Assembly: GCF_000725485.1 (NCBI RefSeq)
Contig: NZ_JOAG01000036.1
Coordinates: forward strand, 124,001-188,000
Direction of reading: 5' to 3'
From: Nonomuraea candida
GTDB lineage: Bacteria > Actinomycetota > Actinomycetes > Streptosporangiales > Streptosporangiaceae
Length of the DNA: 64,000 bases
How positions within the stretch are numbered: the stretch's first letter is position 1; every line of letters starts with the position of its first letter. The notes below the pieces were generated by a model, which made no database searches, had not been told where the DNA came from, and saw nothing but the letters and a program-made list of their open reading frames with translations. Both the position numbers and the translations under genes were made by a program. Below are positions 28,785-38,001 of this stretch, in pieces.

Positions 28785-29629
28785 CGGACGTGACGCCGCT
28801 GGGCCGCAGGCTGCCCCGGCTCCCCGACGGGTTCGCCGCGCTCGGGGCGGTGCTCATCGTGGCCGTCGTCCTGGCGGCGGTGCTGGCGCCGTGGCTGGCG
28901 CCGTACCCGCCGGACGAGCCGCGCCCGCTGGAGCGGCTGCTGCCGCCCAGTGGTGCCCACTGGTTCGGCACCGACCAGGTCGGCCGGGACGTGCTCACCC
29001 GCATCCTGTACGGCGGGCGCACCTCGCTGCTCATCGCCGGGGCCGTGCTGGGCGTCTCGGCGGTGGCCGGGGTCGCGCTCGGCGTGGTGGCCGGCTACGC
29101 GGGCGGCCGGGTCAGAGACGTCATCATGCGGGTCACGGACGTGTTCCTGGCCTTTCCGGCGCTGCTGCTGTCGCTGGCGCTGGCGGTGGTGCTGCAGCCC
29201 GGCGTGAACACCGTGATCCTGGCCATCGCGGTCACCTGGTGGCCCTGGTACGCGCGGCTGGCCGCCTCCGTGGCCGCCTCGGTCGCCACCCGCCCCTACG
29301 TGGACGCCGCCCGCTGCCTGGGCGTGCCGGCCCCGCTGATCATCCTGCGGCACGTGCTGCCCAACTCGCTCACGCCGGTCCTGGTGCAGCTCTCGCTGGA
29401 CGTGGGCGGGGTGATCCTGACCTCGGCGGCACTGTCGTACCTGGGGCTGGGCGCGCAGGAGCCGGTGGCGGAGTGGGGGCTGATGGTGCAGCAGGGGCAG
29501 ACGCTGTTCAGCACGAACTGGTGGGTGGTCACCTTCCCGGGGCTGGCGATCCTGGTGACGGCGTTCGCGTTCAACGTGCTGGGCGAGGGGCTGCGCAACG
29601 CGCTGGACCCGCGAAGGGCGGTGCGATGA
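28781..29629 (+). CDS. ABC transporter permease, DppC type
   Basis: The 282-residue protein has an N-terminal helix followed by the HWFGTDQVGRDVLTRILYGGRTSLLIAG motif and the coupling loop YVDAARCLGVPAPLIILRHVLPNS, typical of DppC/OppC. It overlaps the genes on both sides by 4 bp, so translation of the operon is coupled. It pairs with the DppB-type permease. Confidence 0.93.
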   Translation: MTDVTPLGRRLPRLPDGFAALGAVLIVAVVLAAVLAPWLAPYPPDEPRPLERLLPPSGAHWFGTDQVGRDVLTRILYGGRTSLLIAGAVLGVSAVAGVALGVVAGYAGGRVRDVIMRVTDVFLAFPALLLSLALAVVLQPGVNTVILAIAVTWWPWYARLAASVAASVATRPYVDAARCLGVPAPLIILRHVLPNSLTPVLVQLSLDVGGVILTSAALSYLGLGAQEPVAEWGLMVQQGQTLFSTNWWVVTFPGLAILVTAFAFNVLGEGLRNALDPRRAVR

Positions 29630-30363
29630 TCGAGGTGCGCGACCTGAAGGTGCGTTACGGCGGGCGGCTCGTCGCCGACGTGCCCGAGCTGGACGTGGGC
29701 GCGGGGGAGTGCGTGGCGATCGTGGGGGAGAGCGGCTCGGGCAAGTCCACGACGCTGCTCACCCTCCTCGGCCTCACCCCAGATGCCGAAATTTCAGGAC
29801 ACGTACGGGTGTGCGGCGTGGACGTGCTCACGGCCTCCCCGCGCGCGCTGCGCGAGATCCGGGGCGCGCGGGCGGCCCTGGTGATGCAGTCGCCCCAGGC
29901 CGCGCTCAGCCCCGCCACCCGCCTCGGCGTGCTGATGCGCCGCGCGCTGCGGCTGCACGGCAGGGACGGCTCGGAGCAGGCGATGGCGCGGGCCGTGGCG
30001 GAGGTCCTGCTCGACCCGGAGATCCTGCGCCGCTACCCCCACGAGATCTCCGGCGGCCAGGCCCAGCGCTTCGCCATCGCGCTGGCCGTCGCCCTGGGCG
30101 CGGAGGCGATCCTGGCCGACGAGCCCACCAGCGCGCTGGACGTGACCGTGCAGGCCGAGGTGATCGGCGTGCTGCGCCGGCTGCGCCGGGAGCGGGGCCT
30201 GGCACTGCTGATGGTCTCTCATGACCTGGCCCTGGTCTCCACGATCGCGGACCGGGTGCTGGTCATGAAGGACGGCGCGGTGGTGGAGTCGGGGCCCGCC
30301 GCCACCGTGCTGGCCGAGCCCGCCCACCCCTACACCCGCGAGCTGCTGGAGGCGCTGCCGTGA
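29626..30363 (+). CDS. ABC transporter ATP-binding protein, DppD type
   Basis: The 245-residue ATPase has Walker A GESGSGKST, the signature ISGGQAQRFAIALA, Walker [13 protein letters not shown] and the H-loop VSHDLALV. It ends [13 protein letters not shown], and so lacks the long Cys-containing C-terminal region of typical DppD. It energises import with the following ATPase. Its start overlaps the permease stop and its stop overlaps the next start. Confidence 0.92.
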   Translation: MIEVRDLKVRYGGRLVADVPELDVGAGECVAIVGESGSGKSTTLLTLLGLTPDAEISGHVRVCGVDVLTASPRALREIRGARAALVMQSPQAALSPATRLGVLMRRALRLHGRDGSEQAMARAVAEVLLDPEILRRYPHEISGGQAQRFAIALAVALGAEAILADEPTSALDVTVQAEVIGVLRRLRRERGLALLMVSHDLALVSTIADRVLVMKDGAVVESGPAATVLAEPAHPYTRELLEALP

Positions 30364-31259
30364 CCCTGCTGAGGGCCGAGAGGGTGACACTCGGGTACGG
30401 GGGCCGCCCCGTCGTCCACGACGTCAGCCTCGGCGTCACCGAGGGCGGCGTGGGCCTGATCGGGGAGAGCGGCTCGGGCAAGACGACGCTGGCCCGCGCG
30501 TTCCTGGGCCTCCTCACCCCCATGTCCGGAAATATTTACTACGGCGATCAAACACTGAAAAAGGCGAACCTGAGGGCGTTCCGCAGGGACGTGCAGCCCG
30601 TCTTCCAGGCCGAGGCGCTCGACCCCAGGATGCGCGTCGGCCGCTCGATCGCCGAGGCGCTGCCGCGCGCCGCCCGGGCCCGCGTCGGCGAGCTGCTCGA
30701 ACAGGTCGGCCTCGACCCCGCCCTGGCGGCCCGCCGCCCGCACGAGCTCTCGGGCGGGCAGCGCCAGCGCGTGGTGATCGCCCGCGCCCTGGCCGTCGGC
30801 CCCCGCCTGCTCATCCTCGACGAGCCCACCAGCGCGCTCGACGTCACCGTCCAGGCCAGGATCCTCGACCTGCTGGCGTCGCTGGAGACCGAGCGCCTGC
30901 TCATCACGCACAACCTGGCCGTCGTGGAGCGCCTGTGCCGCACCTCGCACGTGCTCTTCGCGGGCCGCGTGGTCGAGTCGGGCCCCACCGCGCGGCTCCT
31001 GGCGAACCCGGCCCACCCGTACACCAGGGCGCTGCGAGACGCCGTGCCCAAGCTAGGCGGCGCCCCGCCCGAGGCGCGCGGCAGGACGGAAGCGGTCCCC
31101 GCGGCGACCGGCTGCCCGTTCAGGCTACGCTGCCCGCTGGCCGTGGCCGCGTGCGAGCAGGCGCCCGCGCCGCGGGACCTGGGAGGCGCGGGAGGCACGG
31201 GAGGCATGGAAGGCCGCCGGGTGGCCTGTCACCGGGCGGAGGACGTGCTCTCCGCCTGA
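30360..31259 (+). CDS. ABC transporter ATP-binding protein, DppF type
   Basis: The 299-residue ATPase has Walker [10 protein letters not shown], signature [15 protein letters not shown], Walker [13 protein letters not shown] and a C-terminal oligopeptide-transporter region with [17 protein letters not shown], likely an iron-sulfur or structural Cys motif. It starts with GTG. The end overlaps the convergent MarR gene by 31 bp. With the upstream genes it completes a five-gene importer. Confidence 0.92.
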   Translation: MTLLRAERVTLGYGGRPVVHDVSLGVTEGGVGLIGESGSGKTTLARAFLGLLTPMSGNIYYGDQTLKKANLRAFRRDVQPVFQAEALDPRMRVGRSIAEALPRAARARVGELLEQVGLDPALAARRPHELSGGQRQRVVIARALAVGPRLLILDEPTSALDVTVQARILDLLASLETERLLITHNLAVVERLCRTSHVLFAGRVVESGPTARLLANPAHPYTRALRDAVPKLGGAPPEARGRTEAVPAATGCPFRLRCPLAVAACEQAPAPRDLGGAGGTGGMEGRRVACHRAEDVLSA

Positions 31260-31708
31260 GTCTTCAGGTACCCGGACATGTCGTCGGCGAGCTTCTCCAG
31301 AAGCCGGGCCAGCTCCGCCCGCTCCGGCTCCGGCCAGTCGGCCAGCACGGCCTCGAACCACTGCGCGGCGGCCCTGCGGCAGGCGAGCGCCGCCGTGCTG
31401 CCCTCGTCGGTGAGCGCGATGCGCCAGGCCCGGCCGTCGTCGGGGTCGCGGACGCGCTCGACCAGCCCGCGCCGCTCCAGCGCGGCCACGTGCCTGGTCA
31501 CGTGCGGGCTCTCCACCTGAAGGCTCTCGGCGATCTTCCCGATCCTGCGTGGCTCGTCCGCGTCCAGCAGGTCGACGAGGATCTGGACGTCCGGCCGGTC
31601 CAGGCGGATGCCCGCGGCCTGGGTCAGCCGCTCGTGCGTCTTGGCACGGTTGAGTGAGGTCGCGAGCCGCCGATAGGACTCGACCGTTCGGTGCAGACTC
31701 TCGTCCAT
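31229..31708 (-). CDS. MarR-family transcriptional regulator
   Basis: The 159-residue protein has a winged helix-turn-helix: PRRIGKIAESLQVESPHVTRHVAALERRGLVERVRDPDDGRAWRIALTDEG, residues about 53-103, flanked by dimerising helices. MarR proteins respond to small phenolic or antibiotic ligands. It is divergent from an MFS efflux gene across 73 bp with palindromic sites, the usual arrangement for control of a drug exporter. Confidence 0.9.
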   Translation of the reverse strand: MDESLHRTVESYRRLATSLNRAKTHERLTQAAGIRLDRPDVQILVDLLDADEPRRIGKIAESLQVESPHVTRHVAALERRGLVERVRDPDDGRAWRIALTDEGSTAALACRRAAAQWFEAVLADWPEPERAELARLLEKLADDMSGYLKTQAESTSSAR

Positions 31709-31723
31709 CCGCTTGATTACCTA

Positions 31724-31766
31724 ACTTAAGTATGTATTATCGATGCTCGGTTACTTACCCAAGTTA
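31724..31766. promoter_or_regulatory. probable MarR operator region
   Basis: The intergenic region is AT-rich and holds ACTTAAGT (31724-31731), a perfect palindrome, and TTACTTACCCAAGTTA (31751-31766), an imperfect one built from the same ACTT/AAGT half-sites. They are spaced to affect both divergent promoters. Confidence 0.5.
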
Positions 31767-31781
31767 TCTAAAGGAGCCGAC

Positions 31782-33176
31782 ATGGCGACAGTCGTCGCGC
31801 CCGCGTCGCGGGTCACGACCAGCCGGAACCCCTGGCCCGCGGTGATCTCACTGGCCTTCGCCGCCTCCATCGCCGCTCTCCAGAACACCGCCGTGGTCCC
31901 GCTGCTTCCCGTGCTGCAACGGGAGCTGAACACGTCGCTGAGCGCCGTGAGCTGGACGCTCACGCTGAGCCTGCTGGTCGGCGCGGTCGCCACGCCGTTG
32001 TTGTCGCGCTTCGGCGACATGTACGGCAGGCGCCGCATGATCCTCACCGCCCTGGCGCTGCTGGTGATCGGCTCCGTCATGGCCGCGCTGGCGACCTCGC
32101 TGGCCTGGCTCATCGTGGCGCGCGTGCTGCAGGGCTTCGTGTCCGCGCTGGTGCCGCTGTCGATCGGGGTGGTCAGGGACTCGCTGCCCAGGCAGCAGCT
32201 CGCGACCGGCATCGGGGTGCTGAGCGCGACCATGGGATTCGGCAGCGGCGGCGGCATGATCCTGGCGGGCCTCGCCTCCGGCGACTACCACGTGGTCTTC
32301 TGGATCACCGGCGGCATCTCGCTGGTGGCGGGCATCGTCGTGGCCTTCCTCGTGCGCGACTCGGCGCCGCCGGTCAAGGGCCGCCCCGACCTGGCCGGGG
32401 CGGCGCTGCTGACCGCGTGGCTGGTCGCGCTGCTGCTGGCCGTCAGCGAGGGCGGCTCCTGGGGCTGGACCTCGCCGGGCGTGCTGGGGCTGTTCGGCGC
32501 GGCGGCCGTGCTGGCGGTCGTCTGGGTGCTGGTCGAGCGCAGGGTGGCCGAGCCGCTGGTGGAGATGGCGATGCTGGTGCACAGGGGGACGGTCGGTGCG
32601 ACGGTGTCCTCGTTCCTGCTCGGATTCTCGTTCTTCACCCTGCTGACCGGCATGTCGGGCTTCGCCCAGGCGCCGGCGGCGGCGGGCGGGCTCGCGGCCA
32701 CCGTCCTGCAGGTCGGCGTCTACCTGCTGCCGAGCACGCTCTTCATGCTGGTGATCTCGCTGTTCGCGGGCCGGATGATGCGCAGGCTGCCGGCGTCGGC
32801 CATGGTGGCGATCGGCTCGGGGGTCACCGCGCTGGCCGGGCTCTGGCTGGTGGTCCAGCACACGGCGCCGGCGCACCTGTACGTGGCGTCCTCGCTGATG
32901 GGCGTGGGCCTCGGCGTCGGCTACGCGGCGCTGGGCACCATGGCCGTGGAGCACGTGGCCCCGGACAGGACCGCCGTGGCGGCGGGGGTGAACGCCCTGG
33001 TCCGCATCGTGGGCGGCAGCGTGGCCGGCGCCGCGATCGCCGCCGTGCTCGCCGCGGGCGGCGGCTACCCCTGGGTCTTCGGGACAGCCGCCGGAGCGGG
33101 CGTCGTGGCCGCGCTGTTCGCGGCCGGGTACGGCTACCTCAACCGCAGGCCGGTCACAGCGCCTTCAGGCCACTGA
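31782..33176 (+). CDS. MFS transporter, probable drug efflux (DHA type)
   Basis: The 464-residue protein has about 14 hydrophobic helices, MFS motif A (LLSRFGDMYGRRRMI) after helix 2 and the VSWTLTLSLLVGAVATP region of drug:proton antiporters. AAAGGAG precedes the ATG at 31782. Divergence from a MarR regulator supports inducible export of a toxic compound. The end overlaps the convergent DUF742 gene by 23 bp. Confidence 0.88.
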   Translation: MATVVAPASRVTTSRNPWPAVISLAFAASIAALQNTAVVPLLPVLQRELNTSLSAVSWTLTLSLLVGAVATPLLSRFGDMYGRRRMILTALALLVIGSVMAALATSLAWLIVARVLQGFVSALVPLSIGVVRDSLPRQQLATGIGVLSATMGFGSGGGMILAGLASGDYHVVFWITGGISLVAGIVVAFLVRDSAPPVKGRPDLAGAALLTAWLVALLLAVSEGGSWGWTSPGVLGLFGAAAVLAVVWVLVERRVAEPLVEMAMLVHRGTVGATVSSFLLGFSFFTLLTGMSGFAQAPAAAGGLAATVLQVGVYLLPSTLFMLVISLFAGRMMRRLPASAMVAIGSGVTALAGLWLVVQHTAPAHLYVASSLMGVGLGVGYAALGTMAVEHVAPDRTAVAAGVNALVRIVGGSVAGAAIAAVLAAGGGYPWVFGTAAGAGVVAALFAAGYGYLNRRPVTAPSGH

Positions 33177-33510
33177 TCACTTCCAGCAGCACCTTGGCGT
33201 CCGGGGCGGGCGGCGGCAGCTCGACCTGCACGAGTTGCTGGGCGTGCAGGTCGCCGACCAGCACCCGGACCACGCCGATGGGCAGGTTCAGCTCGGCCGC
33301 CACGTCCACGAGCCGGGTGGGCTGGGTGCACTTCTGCAGGATGATCAGATGCTCGGGATCGAGGCCGCGGGGCGGCGTCAGGCCGCCGGCGGTGATGATG
33401 ACCGCGATGAGGTCGATGGCCTCGCTCGCGGGCACCGTACGGCCCCTGGTCAGCAGGTAGGCGGGGACGATCGGACCGGCGTCCTCGTCCAGCCAGCGCT
33501 CTTCAGTCAC
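33154..33510 (-). CDS. DUF742 protein of a conservon-type module
   Basis: The 118-residue protein contains IVPAYLLTRGRT, ILQKCTQPTRLVDVAAELNLPIGVVRVLVGDL and the ending LLEVISGLKAL, all typical of DUF742 (CvnC-like) proteins. It overlaps the stop of the preceding kinase gene by 8 bp. In standard conservons the order is kinase, roadblock/LC7 protein, DUF742 protein, small GTPase; here the second and fourth genes are missing. Confidence 0.88.
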   Translation of the reverse strand: MTEERWLDEDAGPIVPAYLLTRGRTVPASEAIDLIAVIITAGGLTPPRGLDPEHLIILQKCTQPTRLVDVAAELNLPIGVVRVLVGDLHAQQLVQVELPPPAPDAKVLLEVISGLKAL

Positions 33511-35389
33511 TTCGCACCACCCGCATGGGGCGTTCGGGCTCCTTCTTGGGAGCCTCGGCCTCTGGTTCGGCCACGTGCTCTTCCGGGATCAACACGATCG
33601 CGGTGGTCCCTCCATATGGTGAACCGCGCAACGTCACGCGGATGTCATGCCTGGCGGCCAGGCGGGAGACGACGAACAGGCCCAGCCGGTCGCTGTCGGC
33701 CAGGTCGAACTCCGGTGGGCTGGCCAGCCGCTCGTTGTACTCGGCCAGCTCCGCTGCGTCCATCCCGAACCCGCGGTCCTCGACCTCGAAGGCGAAGCCC
33801 CGCGCCGCCGCCTCGCCGCGCACGATGACCGAGGTGTGGGCGGGGGAGTAGACGGTGGCGTTCTCGATCAGTTCGGCGATGAGGTGGATCACGTCCCCGA
33901 CGACCGGCCCGGCCAGGCGCTGGCCGGACATCGGCTCGACGACGACCCGCTGGTAGTCCTCCACCTCGGCCGCCGCGCCGCGGGCCACGTCGAGCAGCGG
34001 CACGGGCCGGCTCCAGCCCCGCCCCGGCGTCGCGCCCGACAGGATGATCAGGCCCTCGGCGTGGCGGCGCATGCGCGTGGTGAGGTGGTCGAGCTTGAAC
34101 AGGTCGTCGAGCTGCTCGGGGTCGGTCGTGCGGTGCTGCATGTCCGCGAGCTGGATGCGCTGGCGGTGCAGCAGGGTCTGGCTGCGCCTGGCCAGGTTGC
34201 GGAAGACGTGGCCGACGCCCTCGCTGAGCTGCGCCTGCCCGACCGCGGCCTCCACCGCCGTCTGCTGCACGGTGGAGAACGCCTGGCCCACGTCGTCGAT
34301 CTCGACCGTGGTGCTGGCCACCGACAGCTCGGGCATTTCGACCTTCTCGCCCTTGCGCAGCTTGGCCACCACGTGCGGCAGCCGCTCCTGCGACACCTCC
34401 AGCGCGGCCAGCCGGAGCGCGCCGAGCTCCCTGGAGAGCCGGTCGCCCATGCGCAGCGAGAACGCGATCGACACGATCACCAGCGCCAGCGCCGTGCCCG
34501 CCAGCAGGAAGGCCCGCGACAGCACCTGGTCGGCCACCGGGTCGGCGCGCTCGTTCAGCAGCGTGCTGGCCCGCATCTGGGCCTGGTTGAACGCCTTGGC
34601 CAGCCCCTCGGTGGTGCTGAGCCAGCCCAACGGCGTCTGACCGGCGATGATCTGGTCCTCCATCATCCGCATCCGCTGGTAGGCGGGGGAGGCGATGATG
34701 GCGACCTGGGGGTCGCGCAGCTCCGGGTCGAGCTCGGCCAGGTTCTGGTCGATGAGGAAGCGCCGGTTGCCGGCGATCTGCGTGAACAGCCGGCGCTCGG
34801 CGGCGTTCACGGCCCCGAGCCCGAGGGCCTGCTCCCTGGTCAGCAGCTCCTTGGCGTAGCTCATCTCGATGACCACGCGCGACTGCTCGTAGATCGGGAT
34901 GTCGTCGATCAGCGCGACCCGGCGGTGCAGGCCGAACAGGGTGTCGATGATGGAGACGTACGACTCCACGGTGTGCAGACGGTCGGACAGGCCCGCGTCG
35001 ATCTCACCCCGGATCGAGTCGAGCCTGTCCAGTTGCGTGTACACCGCGTCCACCTGTGTGCTGATCTCTTCCGATCTGTCCTTGGAGTTCCTGGAGAGCT
35101 GCTCGAACGAGGTCTTCGCGGCGTCGGTGCGGGTGCGCTGCGTGGCGACGGCGGTCTTGTCCGCGACGTCGCGCAGGAGCTGGGCGGAGAGGAGCCGCTC
35201 GCGCTGGATCTCGCCGATCAGTTTGTACGCGGGAAGGCGGAGATTCGTCCAGACTGTCTTGTACTGACGCAGCTCCAAGCTCTCGCTCGCGGTGACGGCG
35301 GTGATGACCCCCCACAACACCACCATGGAGGCCAACGGGACCAGGAGTAGTCCGATGATCTTCATGCGGATCGTTCGGCTACGACCCAT
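33503..35389 (-). CDS. conservon-type sensor histidine kinase with NIT domain
   Basis: The 628-residue protein has membrane helices at about residues 9-30 and 295-315, enclosing an extracytoplasmic nitrate/nitrite-sensing-like (NIT) domain (LPAYKLIGEIQRERLLSAQLL). HAMP, a dimerisation segment with LTTRMRRHAEGLIILSG and an ATPase domain follow (IAELIENATVYSPAHTSV N-box, DRGFGMD G-box). It resembles CvnA proteins. It begins with ATG at 35389. The partner genes for a full conservon are absent apart from DUF742. Confidence 0.88.
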   Translation of the reverse strand: MGRSRTIRMKIIGLLLVPLASMVVLWGVITAVTASESLELRQYKTVWTNLRLPAYKLIGEIQRERLLSAQLLRDVADKTAVATQRTRTDAAKTSFEQLSRNSKDRSEEISTQVDAVYTQLDRLDSIRGEIDAGLSDRLHTVESYVSIIDTLFGLHRRVALIDDIPIYEQSRVVIEMSYAKELLTREQALGLGAVNAAERRLFTQIAGNRRFLIDQNLAELDPELRDPQVAIIASPAYQRMRMMEDQIIAGQTPLGWLSTTEGLAKAFNQAQMRASTLLNERADPVADQVLSRAFLLAGTALALVIVSIAFSLRMGDRLSRELGALRLAALEVSQERLPHVVAKLRKGEKVEMPELSVASTTVEIDDVGQAFSTVQQTAVEAAVGQAQLSEGVGHVFRNLARRSQTLLHRQRIQLADMQHRTTDPEQLDDLFKLDHLTTRMRRHAEGLIILSGATPGRGWSRPVPLLDVARGAAAEVEDYQRVVVEPMSGQRLAGPVVGDVIHLIAELIENATVYSPAHTSVIVRGEAAARGFAFEVEDRGFGMDAAELAEYNERLASPPEFDLADSDRLGLFVVSRLAARHDIRVTLRGSPYGGTTAIVLIPEEHVAEPEAEAPKKEPERPMRVVRSD

Positions 35390-35563
35390 GGCACCTCACT
35401 CCGGTCGGTCCCCTGCTGGCAACCCCGGACGGGACAAGCCCCGAGAATAGCAATTCGATCACCAGAATGCCCAATTTTTCGGGACTTTTGGACACGTGAG
35501 TCCCTCTAGGCTTGATCCTGAAGTAGTTTTCCCGGGAGCCCCATCGGTCACAGAGGAGTCGCG

Positions 35564-37123
35564 TTGCGCCGTCTACTCATAGCGGCCGCCGCGCTGGTCC
35601 TTCTCGTGGGCTGCTCGACGCCCCCCGAGCCCCAGCGGGCGCCGGCCGGGGAGTCGCCGTTCGTCTACGTCAAGAACACCGACATCATCACCGAATGGGA
35701 CCCCAGCCGCTCCTACTCCAACGAGATCATCGCCTTCCAGAACGTCTACGAGACGCTCACCTTCTGGAACCCGGTCACCAGGAAATCCGCCCCCCGCCTG
35801 GCCACCTCGTGGCGCTCCTCGGCCGACGGCCGGACGTGGACCTTCTCCCTGCGCCCGAACGTGACCTTCCACACGGGCAGGCCGCTGGACGCCGAGGCGG
35901 TCAAGTCCTCCGTCGAGCGCACCATGCGGGCCAGGACAGGCGCCTCCTACATCTGGGACGCCGTCTCCTCCATCAGGGTCGAGGGGCCGCTCACGGTCAC
36001 GTTCGCGCTGAAGTACCCGGTCCCGCTGGACCTGGTGGCCTCCGCCGGGTACGCGGCCTACATCTACGACACCAAGGCGGCGCCCGACCTGGCGAAGTGG
36101 TTCCGGGAGGGCCGGGACGCCGGCTCCGGGCCGTACACCGTGGCCCGGTGGGACAAGGGCAAGGAGGACGAGCTCACGCTCAAGGCGTACGACGGGTACT
36201 GGGGCGGGTGGCGGCGGCCGCACTACAACACGATCAGGTACCGTGCCGTGCCCGACACCGAGCGGGCGTACCGGATGTTGCAGAGCGGCGAGGCGAGCTT
36301 CGTGGACCGGCTCGACCCGCGGCTGTTCGCCCGCGCGTCGGCCGCGCCCGGCCTGCGCACCTCCGACCGGCCCTCGTTCACCACGGCGATGCTGCTGTTC
36401 AACACCGCGGCCGGGCCGATGAAGGACATCCGCGTCCGCAAGGCGGTGCAGCAGGCCATCGACTACCGGGGGCTGGTCAAGGCGCTCAAGGGCTCGGTGA
36501 TGCCCGCCAGCGGCGTCGTGCCCGAAGGGCTGCTCGGCCACGTGCCCGGCCGCGTCCCCAAGCAGGACCTGGCCGCCGCCACCCGGCTGCTGCAACGGGC
36601 CGGCTACGGGCCCGGCGGCCGGCCGCTGCGCCTGCGCCTGACCTACGGCGAGGGCGAGGCCGACGAGGAGGTGCTCGTCAGACGGCTACGGGCCACGCTG
36701 CGGCAGCTCAACGTCACGCTGGAGGCCAGGGGCCTGCCCTGGAACGCCCAGTGGGAGCAGGGCAAGACCCGCGGCCAGGACATCTTCGTCATGTACTGGT
36801 GGCCCGACTACGCCGACGGCTACTCCTACTTCGGCCAGGTCTTCCACAGCGCCGACCCGCCCGTCATGAACATGACGTACCTGAACGACCAGACCCTCGA
36901 CGCGCTGCTCGGCACCATCCCCGAGCTGACCGTGACCGACAGGCCCGCGGCCCAGCGCGCCTACGAGCAGGCCACGGCCCGGGTGCTCGACCAGCGGGCG
37001 GCCGCCGCGCTGCCGTGGGTGGTCAAGGCGCGGCGGGCCTACCTGGGCGGCGTGCAGGGCTATGTGGACAACCCCGCCTACCCGGACGTCGTCTTCGTCT
37101 ACGACCTGCGGCCCTCGGGCTGA
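35564..37123 (+). CDS. orphan peptide-type substrate-binding lipoprotein
   Basis: The 519-residue protein begins MRRLLIAAAALVLLVGC, with the lipobox Cys at residue 17, followed by an SBP_bac_5 domain (ITEWDPSRSYSNEIIAFQNVYETL, GSGPYTVARWDKGKEDELTLKAYDGYWGGW in pieces). The similarity to the protein at 26143-27765 is extensive: TYGEGEADEE matches TYGIGDEDQK and both share GQDIFVMYW. No permease or ATPase lies beside it, so it probably delivers substrate to the transporter at 27.8-31.3 kb. The TTG start is supported by AGAGGAG nine bases upstream. Confidence 0.85.
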   Translation: MRRLLIAAAALVLLVGCSTPPEPQRAPAGESPFVYVKNTDIITEWDPSRSYSNEIIAFQNVYETLTFWNPVTRKSAPRLATSWRSSADGRTWTFSLRPNVTFHTGRPLDAEAVKSSVERTMRARTGASYIWDAVSSIRVEGPLTVTFALKYPVPLDLVASAGYAAYIYDTKAAPDLAKWFREGRDAGSGPYTVARWDKGKEDELTLKAYDGYWGGWRRPHYNTIRYRAVPDTERAYRMLQSGEASFVDRLDPRLFARASAAPGLRTSDRPSFTTAMLLFNTAAGPMKDIRVRKAVQQAIDYRGLVKALKGSVMPASGVVPEGLLGHVPGRVPKQDLAAATRLLQRAGYGPGGRPLRLRLTYGEGEADEEVLVRRLRATLRQLNVTLEARGLPWNAQWEQGKTRGQDIFVMYWWPDYADGYSYFGQVFHSADPPVMNMTYLNDQTLDALLGTIPELTVTDRPAAQRAYEQATARVLDQRAAAALPWVVKARRAYLGGVQGYVDNPAYPDVVFVYDLRPSG

Positions 37124-37269
37124 GCCTGGCCCTCGACCCGCTCGCGCAGCCGGGCCCTGATCTCCTCGGGGGTGTAGGCGCGGCGGCGGCGCTCCGCGCG
37201 CGCGATCACCGCCCCCGTGGCCGCCACACCCATGATTCCCGCCAGGCCGAGCATCTTCCACCAGCGCAT
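37099..37269 (-). CDS. small single-pass membrane protein
   Basis: The 56-residue protein starts MRWWKMLGLAGIMGVAATGAV, a membrane helix, then ARAERRRRAYTPEEIRARLRERV, a basic amphipathic helix. The AYTPEEIRARL segment resembles small conserved actinobacterial membrane proteins I have seen without a function. The start ATG is complementary to 37267-37269. It overlaps the 3' end of the convergent binding protein by 25 bp and is divergent from the NlpC/P60-like gene across 18 bp. Confidence 0.65.
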   Translation of the reverse strand: MRWWKMLGLAGIMGVAATGAVIARAERRRRAYTPEEIRARLRERVEGQAQPEGRRS

Positions 37270-37287
37270 GTTGCCTAGGCTAGCCCT

Positions 37288-38001
37288 GTGCTGACTCTCG
37301 ACGAGGCCGTCAAGGTGACCAGGACCGGCGATCTGTGGGTCTTCCGCGGCCGGTCGGCGCCCGACCGCGCGATCCAGACGATGACCAACAGCCCGGTCAA
37401 CCACGTCGGCATGGCGATCGTGATCGAGGACCTGCCGCCCATGATGTGGCACGCCGAGCTGGGCAAGTCGCTGCTCGACCTCTGGTCGGGCACCCACCAG
37501 CGCGGCGTGCAGCTGCACGACCTGCGCGCCGCGGTGACCGTCTGGGCCGACCGGTACGGCCAGCGCGCCTGGCTGCGCCAGCTCGACCCCGAGGCCACCC
37601 CCGAGATGGAGGACGCCGCCCTGCGCACGGTGGCCAGGCTCGACGGCACCCCCTTCCCCTCCACCGCCCGGCTGGCCGCCCGCTGGGCCAAGGGACGCCT
37701 CCCGGCCCTGCCGCGCCCCCACCTGCCGGGTCTGGCCCACCTGCCGGGCCTGGCCCGCCTGCCGCGTCTGCCGCGTCTGCCGCTCGTGCGGCGCGGGAGC
37801 CGGGAGGAGCGGACGCTGGAGAGCGCCTACTGCGCCGAGGTGGTGGCCGTCACCTACGAGGAGATGGGGCTGCTGCCGGGCGGGCGCCGCCCCAACTGGT
37901 ACGACCCCGGCAGGTTCTGGAGCGGCGACGACCTGGAGCTGCTGCTGGGCCGGCGGCTGGGCAACGAGATCACCGTGGGCGTGGAACGCACCCGCCCGTG
38001 A
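37288..38001 (+). CDS. permuted NlpC/P60-like (papain-fold) protein
   Basis: The 237-residue protein has the order His then Cys seen in circularly permuted NlpC/P60 (YiiX/LRAT-like) proteins: GDLWVFRG and SPVNHVGMAIVIED with the His near residue 39, then ESAYCAEVVAVTYEEMGLLP with the Cys near residue 178. These act on amides or thioesters of lipids or peptides. A Leu/Pro/Arg-rich insert (about residues 138-168) is made of short DNA repeats. There is no signal peptide. The GTG start at 37288 is closest to the fold start. The stop codon lies in the first unit of a tandem repeat. Confidence 0.65.
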   Translation: MLTLDEAVKVTRTGDLWVFRGRSAPDRAIQTMTNSPVNHVGMAIVIEDLPPMMWHAELGKSLLDLWSGTHQRGVQLHDLRAAVTVWADRYGQRAWLRQLDPEATPEMEDAALRTVARLDGTPFPSTARLAARWAKGRLPALPRPHLPGLAHLPGLARLPRLPRLPLVRRGSREERTLESAYCAEVVAVTYEEMGLLPGGRRPNWYDPGRFWSGDDLELLLGRRLGNEITVGVERTRP

